Part shown: piece by piece, positions 43,885 through 53,340 of the stretch
How positions within the stretch are numbered: position 1 is the first letter of the stretch
Layout of the letters: every line of letters starts with the position of its first letter
Source of the DNA: Candidula unifasciata
Taxonomy: Eukaryota; Mollusca; Gastropoda; Stylommatophora; Geomitridae
Reading direction: 5' to 3'
NCBI GenBank assembly: GCA_905116865.2
Contig: CAJHNH020007701.1
Coordinates: forward strand, 376,779 to 440,778
DNA length: 64,000 nucleotides
The notes under the pieces: generated by a model
The model's database searches: none
Told to the model about the DNA's origin: nothing
Seen by the model: only the letters and a program-made list of their open reading frames with translations
Program-made: the position numbers and the translations under genes

Positions 43885-44060
43885 GTTAGGTTAGTTGCGT
43901 ATCCTTTACAGGACGTTGCAGAACCAACTGCAGCACTTTTTTAGATTGTAGTTTTTTTTTCCTAGTCAAAATTTTACGTTTAGTAGTTTGCCATTGCTTA
44001 GTGTACGGTCAGCTGTCGATACCTCTGTCGAAACCAACTCAAAACAAATCGTCCGCAGCT
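43885..44060 (-). repeat. SINE-A, 5'-truncated
   Basis: On the minus strand TTGGTTTCGACAGAGGTATC, GGCAAACTACTAAACGTAAA, GTTGGTTCTGCAACGTCC and GATACGCAACTAACC. The tRNA-like head is missing. Confidence 0.75.
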
Positions 44061-44089
44061 GTTCATTTTCCTTCGACAACGTCCATATT

Positions 44090-44397
44090 AGAAAAGACAG
44101 TTACCATGTGGGGTCTGGGTCCCAAATATGGGCGAGGGGAAAAAGGGAATATACACACTGTCGCAAAACAGGCATGTCTAGAAATCGACTAACTAGGGGC
44201 GTTTTCTTCAAAGTCGGAGTGCATCTGCCTGAAAAGCCAGGAACCAACAGTATTTACACAAATAAGCCAGATCTGTAAAATGATGTACATGGAAAACTCA
44301 GATACTAGAGCAAGACCCAATTCCATAAGTGGATAAAGAACCAGAATTTTCGGCCGGAGTTTACAACAGGTGAACGCAAAGAATAAGAAGAAGAACT
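44090..44397 (+). mobile_element. SINE-D, diverged
   Basis: GTGGGGTCTGGGTCCC stands for the head. AAATCGACTAACTAGGGGCG, TTCAAAGTCGGAGTGCATCT, GCCAGGAACCAACAGT and CCGGAGTTTACAACAGGTGA follow, with a short AAGAATAAGAAGAAG tail. Confidence 0.75.
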
Positions 44398-44547
44398 GAT
44401 GATAATTCGAAATAATTTACCGACAAGACAGTAACCAGTATCGTTGTATACGACTTTTCTAGTGTCTGTCCAACAGCGAGCGGCTAATCGTTTGTGCTTA
44501 AAATTATTTTCAAAATCTGGCATCATCTCCATTTATGTATGAGCTTT

Positions 44548-44760
44548 GCTCGGCTCGCTAGCTCAGTTGGTTAAACCTGACTGCACGGTGACCTGGTGAC
44601 GAACTTCTTATGGTCCGGGCTCTTGCCCTGGGGTAGACAGAAAAGCCACATTTCTCCTAGATTTACCGTATCTGCTATGGAACCAAGGCCGACGTGTTGC
44701 GATTTCCATATTACCGATCCCAAGGGTTAAGAACTCATGGTTTCTGGATAAATTTTAATA
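44548..44760 (+). mobile_element. SINE-B, full length
   Basis: CTCGGCTCGCTAGCTCAGTT, CTGCACGGTGACCTGGTGAC, GTCCGGGCTCTTGCC, GGCCGACGTGTTGCGATTTC and AAGAACTCATGGTTTCTGG, then a short A run. Confidence 0.83.
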
Positions 44761-44788
44761 AAAAAAATATCTACAAGTTGTTTTAGAC

Positions 44789-44850
44789 CAGCGGTTCTTA
44801 ACCTATGGCCGACACCTTTGACGTGTTGCGATTTCCTACCTCATTTGTTG
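44789..44850 (+). mobile_element. Solo hAT end (SPIN-like)
   Basis: CAGCGGTTCTTAACCTATGG is the left terminal repeat type of the 17.3-kb SPIN-like element. No right end is visible within 1 kb. Confidence 0.5.
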
Positions 44851-45059
44851 CACTAAAAGAACGGCAAGTCTGCGACTTTACAGCGCAATGCTAAAAGTTG
44901 TATGACGCTGTGTCGCCGATGAATGAAAGGGGAAATATAAATAGGATGGGGGTTTGTCCTGCTTCCGTAGGAGATATTTAGTATAATAGATCAGGGAATG
45001 TTAAGTTTCTCTGTTGCTTTATTTTTGCTAGGCGCGGAGTTGTGTGTTTGTCCCGTTGG

Positions 45060-45855
45060 CTAGAGCAGTTGTATGTTCGGTGCGTGACAAAACAGTTCAA
45101 GATAATATTTATTACTGGGGAATGCGGCATGCATGTTTTTTTAATAATAATATGCTTGATATAGTTGTTTTTCTTTTCAACCCACGACGGAGCCCCACAA
45201 TTGTGTTAATTTAGACTACAGTTTGATAACTTGGTTTTGAAAGTTTGTTGCAATAATGGGTTTCTGAATATTCACACAATCATCGTTTCTTTGGAAGATT
45301 GTTGAAACCGCATTTAATTTCATTTTATCGACACTTTTGAAATTAATTGTACTAATCTATCCTGTAAATTCTAAAGTTAAGAATTTATTTAATCGAAAGT
45401 GCGTGCTGCGATGCTTCATGCTGATGTTTAAAAAAAAAAAATATTAACACCTTTTATATAATATCAGAAAAAAAATTTATTCCATTCTTAAATCTTCCGT
45501 TTATTTGGGAGACACAGTATCACTTCCGCCGAAATGTGTGATTTTAGCAACCTTTTCTCGAATTATTTGGAATTAGTTATATAGCTTACAACTTTTGTGA
45601 AACTTGTCATCTTAAAAGTTAATTGGAATTATGTTAATGTACAGTTGACATGAAGATCGGTGCCTTAACACTTCTTTAGAAAGAAGTATGTTGACGAAGC
45701 GAGTTGGAATTAATATATTGTAGCTGCTTCGAAATTGTAACGCCTGTTCGAAGATTATTATTATTCAGTACATGGGTTTAAACTGTTTCGTCGACGGTTC
45801 TGCGCCTTACGCTGGCTCGCAGGTGTGACCACTAGGACAGTACATTGTCACTTTC
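45060..45855. other. AT-rich, no recognisable gene
   Basis: AT-rich sequence with short A/T runs directly upstream of the coding-like segment at 45.88 kb; compatible with an intron. Confidence 0.35.
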
Positions 45856-45884
45856 ATCGTCCGAGCAACTGAAAACAATGTTTA

Positions 45885-46093
45885 TTTATAATCTTCGGGA
45901 TGATGACGGAGTCTCCATGGATGTTTGAAGGAGACAAATTGTCTCTGCGCCATACGTGATTCCTCCAGACCTTGTGAGGTATGTTGTGCACACGAAGGCG
46001 ATGTTTGCCATAGGGGGAAATGTGGCCGTACCCAAATATCCAAAGACCAAGTATGAGCCCCTGGAGGCTGTGTACGAAACGCAAAAAGAGGTG
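45885..46093 (+). pseudogene. Coding-like segment, frame disrupted; family unknown
   Basis: From about 45957 a plus frame reads VIPPDLVRYVVHTKAMFAIG, then GNVAVPKYPKTKYEPLEAVY and ETQKE. It ends at a fair splice donor (GAG/GTGGGT at 46093/46094). Codon choice looks coding (CTG GAG GCT GTG TAC). Upstream, the same frame has a TGA at about 45925. Another frame reads MMTESPWMFEGDKLSLRHT up to about 45955 and could join it by a single-base shift. The segment is therefore either an exon starting near 45969 (after CCTCCAG), or a pseudo-exon with one nonsense or frameshift change, or an assembly error. I do not recognise the protein. A minus-strand frame is open across the same bases and cannot be excluded. 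Confidence 0.45.
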
Positions 46094-46293
46094 GGTCACA
46101 TTGTTTGTGTTGTTGGTTTCTTTTGGCTGGATGTGGGATTTTTGAATGGAGTTTTGTCTTGACAATGCATACCTTCTCTTTGACGGATCATCCGCACATA
46201 AGACTATACAAATGAAATTAAAATAAAAGTTTAAAAAAAGAAAGATAACTACATTCGTAGGATCAAAACTTTTCAAGAACTGATGCTCTGCAG

Positions 46294-47117
46294 CAGAGGT
46301 TCTCAAACTGGGTGCCGCGAGCGTATGCCAAGAGTGCCGCGGTAGTAATTAAGGAAAGTCAGCTAAACATTGTGAAATTATTAAAGAAGGCATGCATATA
46401 CTTAAGAGTTAAAATTTAAGTTGTCTTCCCTCGCCGCTGTTGAAAAGAGTTTGTTTGTTTCACACAGCATAAAATGCCAACCGTTACGCTAAGATTTGTC
46501 CTTGTATTTATTTCCAGGTGCGACCGATCCTCTACCTAAATTCGTTAAGGTGCAGTCTATAAGTTAAGTTATGGTTACATTGTCTCAGCAGACACCTGCG
46601 AGCCTAAGCCATCCAAGTTGGTCTGCCTCAGTTCGCGAAAAGGCAACTCATGACCACATGAAAATCCGAGGAAAACTAAAAACGTATTATCCTAGCTACC
46701 TTTTTTTGTTTGGCTTTGTTTCGGTTGGGAACGAACAGGCACCGGAAGGGAAATGTGTTAACTGCCATAGAAATGTTGCTTACAGCTGCTTTGTTCCGTC
46801 TAAATTACAGAGACAACTGAAACGCAATCATTCTTATTTAGTACATAATGGATAAAAAATCTTCAAACACCGCGCTTTGTCTTTTCAGGCTGGGTCACCC
46901 ATGGTGGAGAGAATTTCTAGAAATGAAAATGAAATGGATATAATGCAAAATGCATCCAAACAGTTTCATTCATCGCATTAAAGACAAGGGAACATTGAAT
47001 TTGCACCTTTTTTCTTCTTTTTCTAAGTATTCAATTGCCTTATGGGTAGGTGTGCCTCGAATTTTGTTGTTGTTGCCCTACAAGGGTGCCGTGGCGAAAC
47101 AAGTTTCAGAACCTCTG
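46294..47117 (+). mobile_element. hAT (Buster-like) element, 824 bp
   Basis: The left terminal repeat is CAGAGGTTCTCAAACTGGGT and the right read inward is CAGAGGTTCTGAAACTTG. Both are followed by GCCGCG or CGGCACCC blocks. The flanks CTCTGCAG (46286-46293) and CTCTAGAG (47118-47125) match at 6 of 8 and fit the Buster-type TCTAGA target preference. It retains a BED zinc-finger piece (46571-46855) and lacks the catalytic part. It is an internally deleted copy; the 34.7-kb fragment is a second member. Confidence 0.85.
46571..46855 (+). pseudogene. BED zinc-finger N-terminus of hAT transposase
   Basis: A 94-codon plus frame includes KTYYPSYLFLFGFVSVGNEQ, GKCVNCHRN and FVPSKLQRQLKRNHSYL. This is the layout of the ZBED5/SCAND3-like transposase N-terminus: YxxSYIxFGF, then CxxC, then KPSKLxRHLxxxH. 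The expected RHL histidine is Gln (RQL), so the zinc site CxxC...H...H has lost one ligand. No catalytic DDE domain follows. Confidence 0.75.
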
Positions 47118-47253
47118 CTCTAGAGTATATATTGTGTGTGTTCCACATTATGTACAATAATGAAACGTATATAGTTTGCTTTTTTGTGTTTTATTAACAA
47201 TTTTAGAGCTGATTTGAATGAAAATAGTTTTGAAAATTGTAAATGCGACTTAC

Positions 47254-47445
47254 GACAAGTTCGACTTTCAACCTGTTAGTCGGAACGGAGCTCGGTCGAG
47301 ATTCTAAGAGACCCTTATTCTGTCTCTTGTTGTTGGCCTTTATGTGATCATCTAGTGCAGGCCTCATACTGAAGGTTGGCTCTGTTGGATCTCTAGCAGC
47401 CATCTCTTCCTGGTTGAACACTCGGTCAGTCTGCTGTTCCTCCAT
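47254..47445 (-). CDS. Candidate first coding exon, unknown protein
   Basis: A minus-strand frame opens with ATG and encodes 64 residues of mixed, hydrophilic composition (begins MEEQQTDRVFNQEEMAARDP; later KANNKRQNKGLLESRPSSVP). At the phase-0 position after residue 64 there is a consensus splice donor, GTC/GTAAGT (47253-47248). This supports a real exon. The next exon would lie below 47.2 kb, beyond the hAT element, and I could not identify it. No transmembrane segment or signal peptide is seen. I recognise no family. The region just upstream (higher coordinates) is a 58-bp minisatellite. Confidence 0.4.
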
Positions 47446-47487
47446 TATTTTATTACATCTTTGTCACTTGCGTCGTTGACTGCAATT

Positions 47488-48117
47488 TGTTAGCCTTCAA
47501 CTGTTCGCTCCTAGTATGTTTTTTGTCATAAGAGGGGTATGCGTTTTGTTAACCTTCAACTGTTCGCTCTAGTATGTTGTTTGTCATAAGAGGGGTATGC
47601 GTTTTGTTAGCCTTCAACTGTTCGCTCTAGTATGTTGTTTGTCATAAGAGAGGGGTATGCGTTTTGTTAAGAGGGGTATGCGTTTTCAACTGTCCGCTCT
47701 AGTATGTTGTTTGTCATAAGAGGTGTATGTATTCGCGTTTTGTTGTTTGTCATCAGAGGGGTATGCGTTTTGTTAGCCTTCAACTGTTCGCTCTAGTATG
47801 TTGTTTGTCATAAGAGGGGTATGCGTTTTGTTAGCCTTCAACTGTTCGCTCTAGTATGTTGTTTGTCATAAGAGGGGTATGCGTTTTGTTAGCCTTCAAC
47901 TGTTCGCTCTAGTATGTTGTTTGTCATAAGAGGGGTATGCGTTTTGTTAGCCTTCAACTGTTCGCTCTAGTATGTTGTTTGTCATAAGAGGGGTATGCGT
48001 TTTGTTAGCCTTCAACTGTTCGCTCTAGTGTGTTGTTTTTCATAAGAGGGGTATGCGTTTTGTTAGCCTTCAACTGTTCGCTCTAGTATGTTGTTTGTCA
48101 TAAGATGGGTATGCGTT
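47488..48117 (+). repeat. 58-bp minisatellite, about 10-11 units
   Basis: The unit is TTAGCCTTCAACTGTTCGCT, then CTAGTATGTTGTTTGTCATA, then AGAGGGGTATGCGTTTTG. Most copies are near-identical. One stretch (about 47650-47770) has partial deletions and recombined half units. Confidence 0.96.
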
Positions 48118-48119
48118 GT

Positions 48120-49700
48120 GATGTGGCTGAGACATTTACCTGATCTCTGTTTAGTTACTTCCAAAAGCTCTGTTCATTTCCTGCCTCCTACAGAATCTCT
48201 CTGTATGACTATTTTGGGTTTGTTTTTGTGTGTAGTAAATCTAACATATTTTCTGTTTACCCACATGCCTGTCACAGTAGCTGTTACTTTTATACGGCCG
48301 CACCGAAACAGAGAAGCGTCGGGTGGGTGGGGGCAGTATTGTCTAGGGAAGGAGACTCTCAACGGGCCTGGTGCTAGTTTAAGAGCATAATAATAATAAT
48401 AGTATTTATAATACTTTAGGAAGTAAATCCAAAACTATTTTTGAATCTTACTTTAGCAACAACTATCATAATTGTTGTGATCTAGCACACTAATCATGGG
48501 ATCTCCATTCCCATGATGTTTCTCTTTAAGTCATCACGTCATAGGAGTATCCAAGAGGGATTTGATATTTATGAATATAGAACTAACCTTGACAGGAATG
48601 GTACAACTCGCGACACTGATACTTCCCTGCAGAAATCACATTTCCTCTCAGAAAAGAACATTAACAGGTAATATATATTGGGAAATATGTCCGGTTCTGT
48701 CCCATGTGTTTTCCTGCCATTGTGAATGAATGAATTGACCTCATTTTCAAATAGAGAGGAGTAGAACCGGGGTAGAACTTTCATAACCGGGTTCAGATGA
48801 TATACCACACAGGCTGGTCTGTATTTTCTCTTCTTTTTTACGTTTGGGTTCGTGGGCTCAGGGAAGGTCATTGTGTGGGCTGCCTCTTTGAATTCACATG
48901 TCATTTGCAGATTCTTCGTGGTTACCTATAGCTTGCTCTTGAGGCCAGGTTTCTTTTTTTAGCTGTAAGTATTGTGGGTAGGCATGTGTGTATTTGTTGT
49001 TGGGGAAATTGTGAGTCTTATCTGTACCCTCTTCGTGTCGTCGTTGACGCATAAGGAATTCATTGCATCTTGTTTACTACTTGACTTTCCATATTATCTC
49101 ATGTCATTTTACATCCATTCGTTTCCATTTCTACTGTTTCAGATTTCCTTAGGTATTCGACTCCTAATTCCTTTTCCATTTGCTCTTTACCTGAGAGCAG
49201 TTCTTGCCAGAGTGTCACCATGCATTCTTTAAACATATCAGAGCCATCTCATCTTCTTGCTGTGATAATATTTGCCACCTTTAAACATTTTTCTCTCTAT
49301 CTCCTTAGTTGTGATCTTCTGTGACCAAAATATTGGCAGAATTCGCATTAATCACCCCCCCCCCCTTCCCGCCACTCCAAAAGTCTCTTGTTTAAATTAT
49401 TAGAACTAGAGTTGAAAATAACGTGGAACGAGCTATCTCATACTGCAAGTTGATACGTTGATCACTCGTGATAAGTTGTCTTCGCGTGTTTGCTCGTCCA
49501 AGGTATTTATGTTACAAATTTTGACTATTCAATTAATTGTAAGCATTTTTTGTGGGAAATCAAATTCGCGTAGCCGTCATGAATTTTTGGGTTATTTACT
49601 CTGTTAGATATTGCAGACTCAACATATATTACACCAGATAAGCTCTGCAACAACACCATACGTCTATGGTCGAGCCGACCAGAACAACAAGAAGCAGAGC
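48120..49700. other. No recognisable gene
   Basis: Unassigned sequence. A 111-codon minus frame (48569-48904, containing TFPEPTNPNVKKKRKYRPAC) is the most protein-like piece but resembles no family I know. A short TAA patch lies near 48390. Confidence 0.35.
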
Positions 49701-49737
49701 ACTATATCACCCTCGACACCCGGAGCGGTATAAAAAA

Positions 49738-49850
49738 AAAAGGAAGGGAAGAAGAAGCAAGAAAAGAAGAAGAAGAAGAAGTTGAAGAAGAAGAAGAAGA
49801 AGAAGAAGAAGAAGAAGAAGAAGAAGCAGCAGCAGCAGCAAAAGAAAAAG
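49738..49850. repeat. (GAA)n with GCA patch
   Basis: GAAGAA units with AAG/GTT interruptions and a short (GCA)n patch (about 49825-49840). No SINE-D was recognised upstream. Confidence 0.9.
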
Positions 49851-50276
49851 AAGGGGAAGATATTGAAAAAAAATTATCGCCTGACATTTTTCTTTGCAGC
49901 TGGTCAGATGCATTATTATCTAAGTTACCAGCCATAACTCTCTATTGTAATGCACCCGAGGAGATACGGCGAAACATACCAGGCAATAATAGATGATGGA
50001 AGAAGCGAAACAGAAATGAAAAAGAGAATAGGTGTGGCTAAAACTGTCTTCAGTAAGATGCGCAAGTTACTGACAACCAGAGAGATAGACAACACACTAA
50101 AAATGAGAATCGTCGAATGTTATGTATCCTCAGTACTGCTAAATGGTGTAGAAACATGGACAATGAGCAAGCAACTAGAAAATCGAATTAAGTCTCTGGA
50201 GATGTGGGTGTACAGAAGAATAGGTCAAATTTCATGGAAGCAGAAATAGTCCAGTACAGAGGTTCTGGAAAGACTA

Positions 50277-50277
<1 letters not shown>

Positions 50278-50310
<33 letters not shown>
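50278..50310. repeat. Poly(G) tract, 33 nt
   Basis: The longest G homopolymer in the window, inside the LINE coding remnant. Confidence 0.95.
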
Positions 50311-50311
<1 letters not shown>

Positions 50312-50377
50312 TACCGAATTTTGTTTTTTAAACAGTTGAAATACTTTGGCCACATTAAAAGACATTAAAGAAAAAGT

Positions 50378-50632
50378 AAAGATCTCTTTTCACGCCTTTC
50401 GGCGTATCGGGCATGGGCAGAGCGTCCCATATTTTTACAGACCATCAGCACTGTGGGTAATGTGGTCAGCATTACGCCGGCTGTCTTTACTTTCCCAGGA
50501 CAGCCCATCCTGGTACCCATTTTAGGCTGGGTCTACCTGCGACGTCCCATACCACGACAAAAATCCACGCAGCCTGCAGTGGGTTTCGATCGCGGTATGC
50601 TGGCTTACGAGTCTTAGCCACGGACGCCGCAT
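50378..50632 (-). mobile_element. SINE-C, head type 2, nested in a LINE
   Basis: On the minus strand GCGGCGTCCGTGGCTAAGAC (box A), CATACCGCGATCGAAACCC (box B) and GTGGATTTTTGTCGTGGTAT precede the body: GGTAGACCCAGCCTAAAATG, GGTACCAGGATGGGCTGTCC, TGCTGACCACATTACCCAC and GAAAGGCGTGAAAAGAG. ACATTAAA-like words flank both sides, a possible target duplication. Confidence 0.85.
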
Positions 50633-51204
50633 TAAAAAAACATAACACACGTTTAAAAACCATACTGGAGGGAAAGGTCGAAGGCAAGAGAGCGAGAGGT
50701 GGACAACGGTGCAAATGGGAGGACAACATCAAGAGATAAACGGACAGCAGTCTAAGAGAGTGTACAACCAGGACAAGGGACAGAGCGTATCGGAGATCCC
50801 TTGCGGCCAACCTTCACTGTGGAGACGGCATCTGATTGAATGAGTCTGTTTAAAGTCAGCGGGTGTTAGCGAAAACTAAGAATAGTTTAACGATCTCTAC
50901 AGCCGAGCAATTTTGCAGTTAACGATAGGCATGTCGTTTGCGAAATGATTGCATTTCTCAAACCGATTTGCTTTCACAATCTTGTGAATTTCCGCTGTGT
51001 TAGAAAAAGGACGTGGCGGAAGTAAATGTTTTCCCTGTATAGTTTTCCCTAGAAAACTGCTTATTCATGGTCCGTTAGGCATACTTATTTTGTAGTTAAG
51101 GTAATTTAATTCTTACAGAGAAGTTTTTCCCTCGTATTTCATTTTTCAACATTTATCGTGTCCTGCCCAAGTTGATGCTAAATCACTTTAAAGTCAGGCT
51201 GGGG

Positions 51205-51502
51205 TTTCCAGGTGACTTTACAGGATTTGAGTTTCCAGGTGACTTTACAGGATTTGAGTTTCCAGGTGACTTTACAGGATTTGAGTTTCCAGGTGACTTT
51301 ACAGGATTTGAGTTTCCAGGTGACTTTACAGGATTTGAGTTTCCAGGTGACTTTACAGGATTTGAGTTTCCAGGTGACTTTACAGGATTTGAGTTTCCTG
51401 GTGACTTTACAGGATTTGAGTTTCCTGGTGACTTTACAGGATTTGAGTTTCCAGGTGACTTTACAGGATTTGAGTTTCCAGGTGACTTTACAGGATTTGA
51501 GT
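51205..51502 (+). repeat. 27-bp minisatellite, 11 units
   Basis: The unit is TTTCCAGGTGACTTTACAGG then ATTTGAG, with one recurrent variant (CCTGGTGAC in two adjacent copies). The period is a multiple of 3 and stop-free in several frames, giving nine-residue repeats (EFPGDFTGF, or NPVKSPGNS on the other strand). There is no evidence that these are translated. Confidence 0.96.
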
Positions 51503-51526
51503 GTAATGGTGGAAAGGGGGGGGGGG

Positions 51527-51862
51527 GGCTGAGTGAGCTCGAGGTTTGGTGCCCCGGTGAAGGCTGGAATTTTTTCACGTGGACTTCTAGTAATTTGCCC
51601 TGGTCTCTGGGCAGTAAGATCGGACGCTCGTGTGTATTGTGGCCCACTTAAAAAATACTTTGGCAGTTGGAAATCGAAAAGAGTATCCTAACGGCGCTGC
51701 CTGGGCGAAATTTGAAGTATAAAATATTTCAGGATCCTCGCCGGTGCTACGTACTCATGCACTGCACTGAAATTTTTCAGACTCAGGTCTGAGTTGAAAG
51801 TAGAACGGGGGCACTTATGGGTTGCACACGTGTGCCACGATGTTGATCCGTTGAATAAACAT
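51527..51862 (+). mobile_element. SINE-E, full body
   Basis: CTGAGTGAGCTCGAGGTTTG (head), CACGTGGACTTCTAGTAATT, AAATCGAAAAGAGTATCC, CTGCCTGGGCGAAATTTG, GGATCCTCGCCGGTGCTACG and AAGTAGAACGGGGGCACTTA. It starts directly at a G run ending the 27-bp array. Confidence 0.83.
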
Positions 51863-51874
51863 AAAGAGTATAAT

Positions 51875-52050
51875 GGAGAGCCGTCATATGCGGGACGCCC
51901 GGGTTCGAATCCTCGGTGAGGCTAGGGACATTTTTGTCGGGGGCAAACAATAAAAACCTCACTTGCACAGTCCGTGTCGGCAGCACTAGCCATGCGGCCT
52001 TAAATTCTCAGGTTCAAAGACCTCCTGCCTACATCGGCAAAATGCAAGCT
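51875..52050 (+). mobile_element. SINE-G
   Basis: GCCGTCATATGCGGGACGCC with box-B-like GGGTTCGAATCCTC (51900-51913) is followed by ACCTCACTTGCACAGTCCGT, GGCAGCACTAGCCATGCGGC, CTCAGGTTCAAAGACC and CTGCCTACATCGGCAAAATG. Confidence 0.75.
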
Positions 52051-52073
52051 TCTGCTTTTAACAAATGCTGCAT

Positions 52074-52101
52074 TTATATATATATATACACACACACACG
52101 A

Positions 52102-52133
<32 letters not shown>

Positions 52134-52158
52134 GCGCGCGAGCGTGTGTGTGTGGAGT
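52074..52158. repeat. (TA)(CA)(GTGT)n mirror-like microsatellite
   Basis: TATATATA, then ACACACACAC, a GAG centre, then (GT)n and GCGC/GTGT. The CA arm is complementary to the GT arm, so the strand can fold into a hairpin. Confidence 0.9.
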
Positions 52159-52159
52159 T

Positions 52160-53115
52160 GTTATAAATTCGCCACGCTGAAGAAATATAATGAATATAAA
52201 GCAAGGTGAAAACCACGTTGAAGTTCAAACGATAGAACATACTCAAAGACATTAAGGTGCACTTATTCAGCGCATTACAAAGAGCCCACGAAAGATCATT
52301 ACTTCTCCCCTAGCACTTCGAAAGGGTAACTGAAGGAGGAGACCAAGATAACTGCAGAGTGGTTGATTAGGCTTCCAGGATTCGTATATGTAGGATTCCT
52401 GTCCTAACGACTGCAGTTCTGAAGAGGTCAAACTGCCTACCCATCATTTGGACTTCAGGGTACCGTCAAAGTTAAAGTCGAGAGGATCAACTTCATTGCG
52501 CCAGATTTTATCCCAGATGGCTCGGTTGCTCTCCGTAGAGCGGCTAGCCGCCGATCGAGAACATCGCACAGAACACTAACTCCATAGCTCCGGCGACGAC
52601 CCCCAGAGATCTACGTAAAAATTCCACTCGTGAACTGAACGGCGTTGACGTGAAACCAACCCATGTCCTTCAGAGCGCGAGGCACACGGCTTGACCACTT
52701 CGCTGCAAAGATCTACCGTCTTGGGCCCCAGAATAACTGTTGTACATTTTAACGGGGTTTCTGGAACAATGAATAGTTTCAACATCGAGTGTTGCTATTT
52801 ATAAAGTGTACCGAATTACGACTAAACTGAGTTGAGTTTCAAGAACCGACAGCACTCGTGGCATTCCTTTTATGTGTTTCCAGCAGCCAGCGAAGCGTTC
52901 CAACTCTGATAGCACAAGTAGCAGTCTGATAGTGTGTCGTATTGCCTTTACTCTGAGCGTCGAGTATCAGCCAGTCTGTCTGCCTGTTCGTTTCCCAACA
53001 CACCTGCATGCCCTAAAGAAAAGATCGAAAGGATGCTAACTGCCATGGACCTCTGAAGCAACGCGTACCACTATGCTGGGAGCGTACTTGTCTCCCCCTT
53101 TAAATTGCAACTAAA
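52160..53115. other. No recognisable gene
   Basis: Unassigned sequence between microsatellites. Confidence 0.4.
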
Positions 53116-53116
53116 A

Positions 53117-53130
53117 TGTGTGTGTGTGTG

Positions 53131-53195
<65 letters not shown>
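53117..53195. repeat. (TG)n then (TA)n
   Basis: About 8 TG units, a TATG step and about 30 TA units. Confidence 0.95.
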
Positions 53196-53198
<3 letters not shown>

Positions 53199-53237
53199 AA
53201 TAATAATAAAGCTAAAAAAAAACGTATTTAAAACGCA

Positions 53238-53340
53238 TTCTTCTTCTTCTTCTTTTTCTTCTTCTTCTTCTTCTTCTTCTTCTTCTTCTTCTTCTTCTTC
53301 TTTTCTTCTTCTTCTTCTTCTTCTTCTTCTTCTTCTTCGC
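53238..53340. repeat. (TTC)n array, about 100 bp
   Basis: About 33 TTC units with two interruptions, ending in CGCCGCCGTCGTCG. Confidence 0.95.

Larger units (their letters stand above)
49950..50835 (+). pseudogene. LINE ORF2 C-terminus with nested SINE
   Basis: The first part has RIGVAKTVFSKMRKLLTTRE, IVECYVSSVLLNGVETWTMS and LEMWVYRRIGQISW. This is the thumb and connection region after the RT domain in many animal endonuclease-reverse transcriptase LINEs. A 33-G run (50278-50310) then replaces some sequence. FKQLKYFGHIKRH (about 50325-50370) is followed by a minus-strand SINE-C (50378-50632). After it come LKTILEGKVEGKRARGGQR, CKWEDNIKR and TRDRAYRRSLAANLHCGDG. The LINE is dead, with stops and insertions. 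Confidence 0.85.

Noticed and set aside
45854..46306. 150-codon minus-strand frame
   Set aside because: It overlaps a plus-strand segment with better coding character and a donor site; no domain is recognisable. Kept only as an alternative in that entry.
47488..48117. CRISPR-like array
   Set aside because: Units are contiguous with no variable spacers, and the genome is eukaryotic; it is a minisatellite.
51172..51651. Repeat protein with nine-residue EFPGDFTGF units
   Set aside because: Explained by a 27-bp minisatellite; the frame is also open on the other strand and there is no start context, domain or splice evidence.
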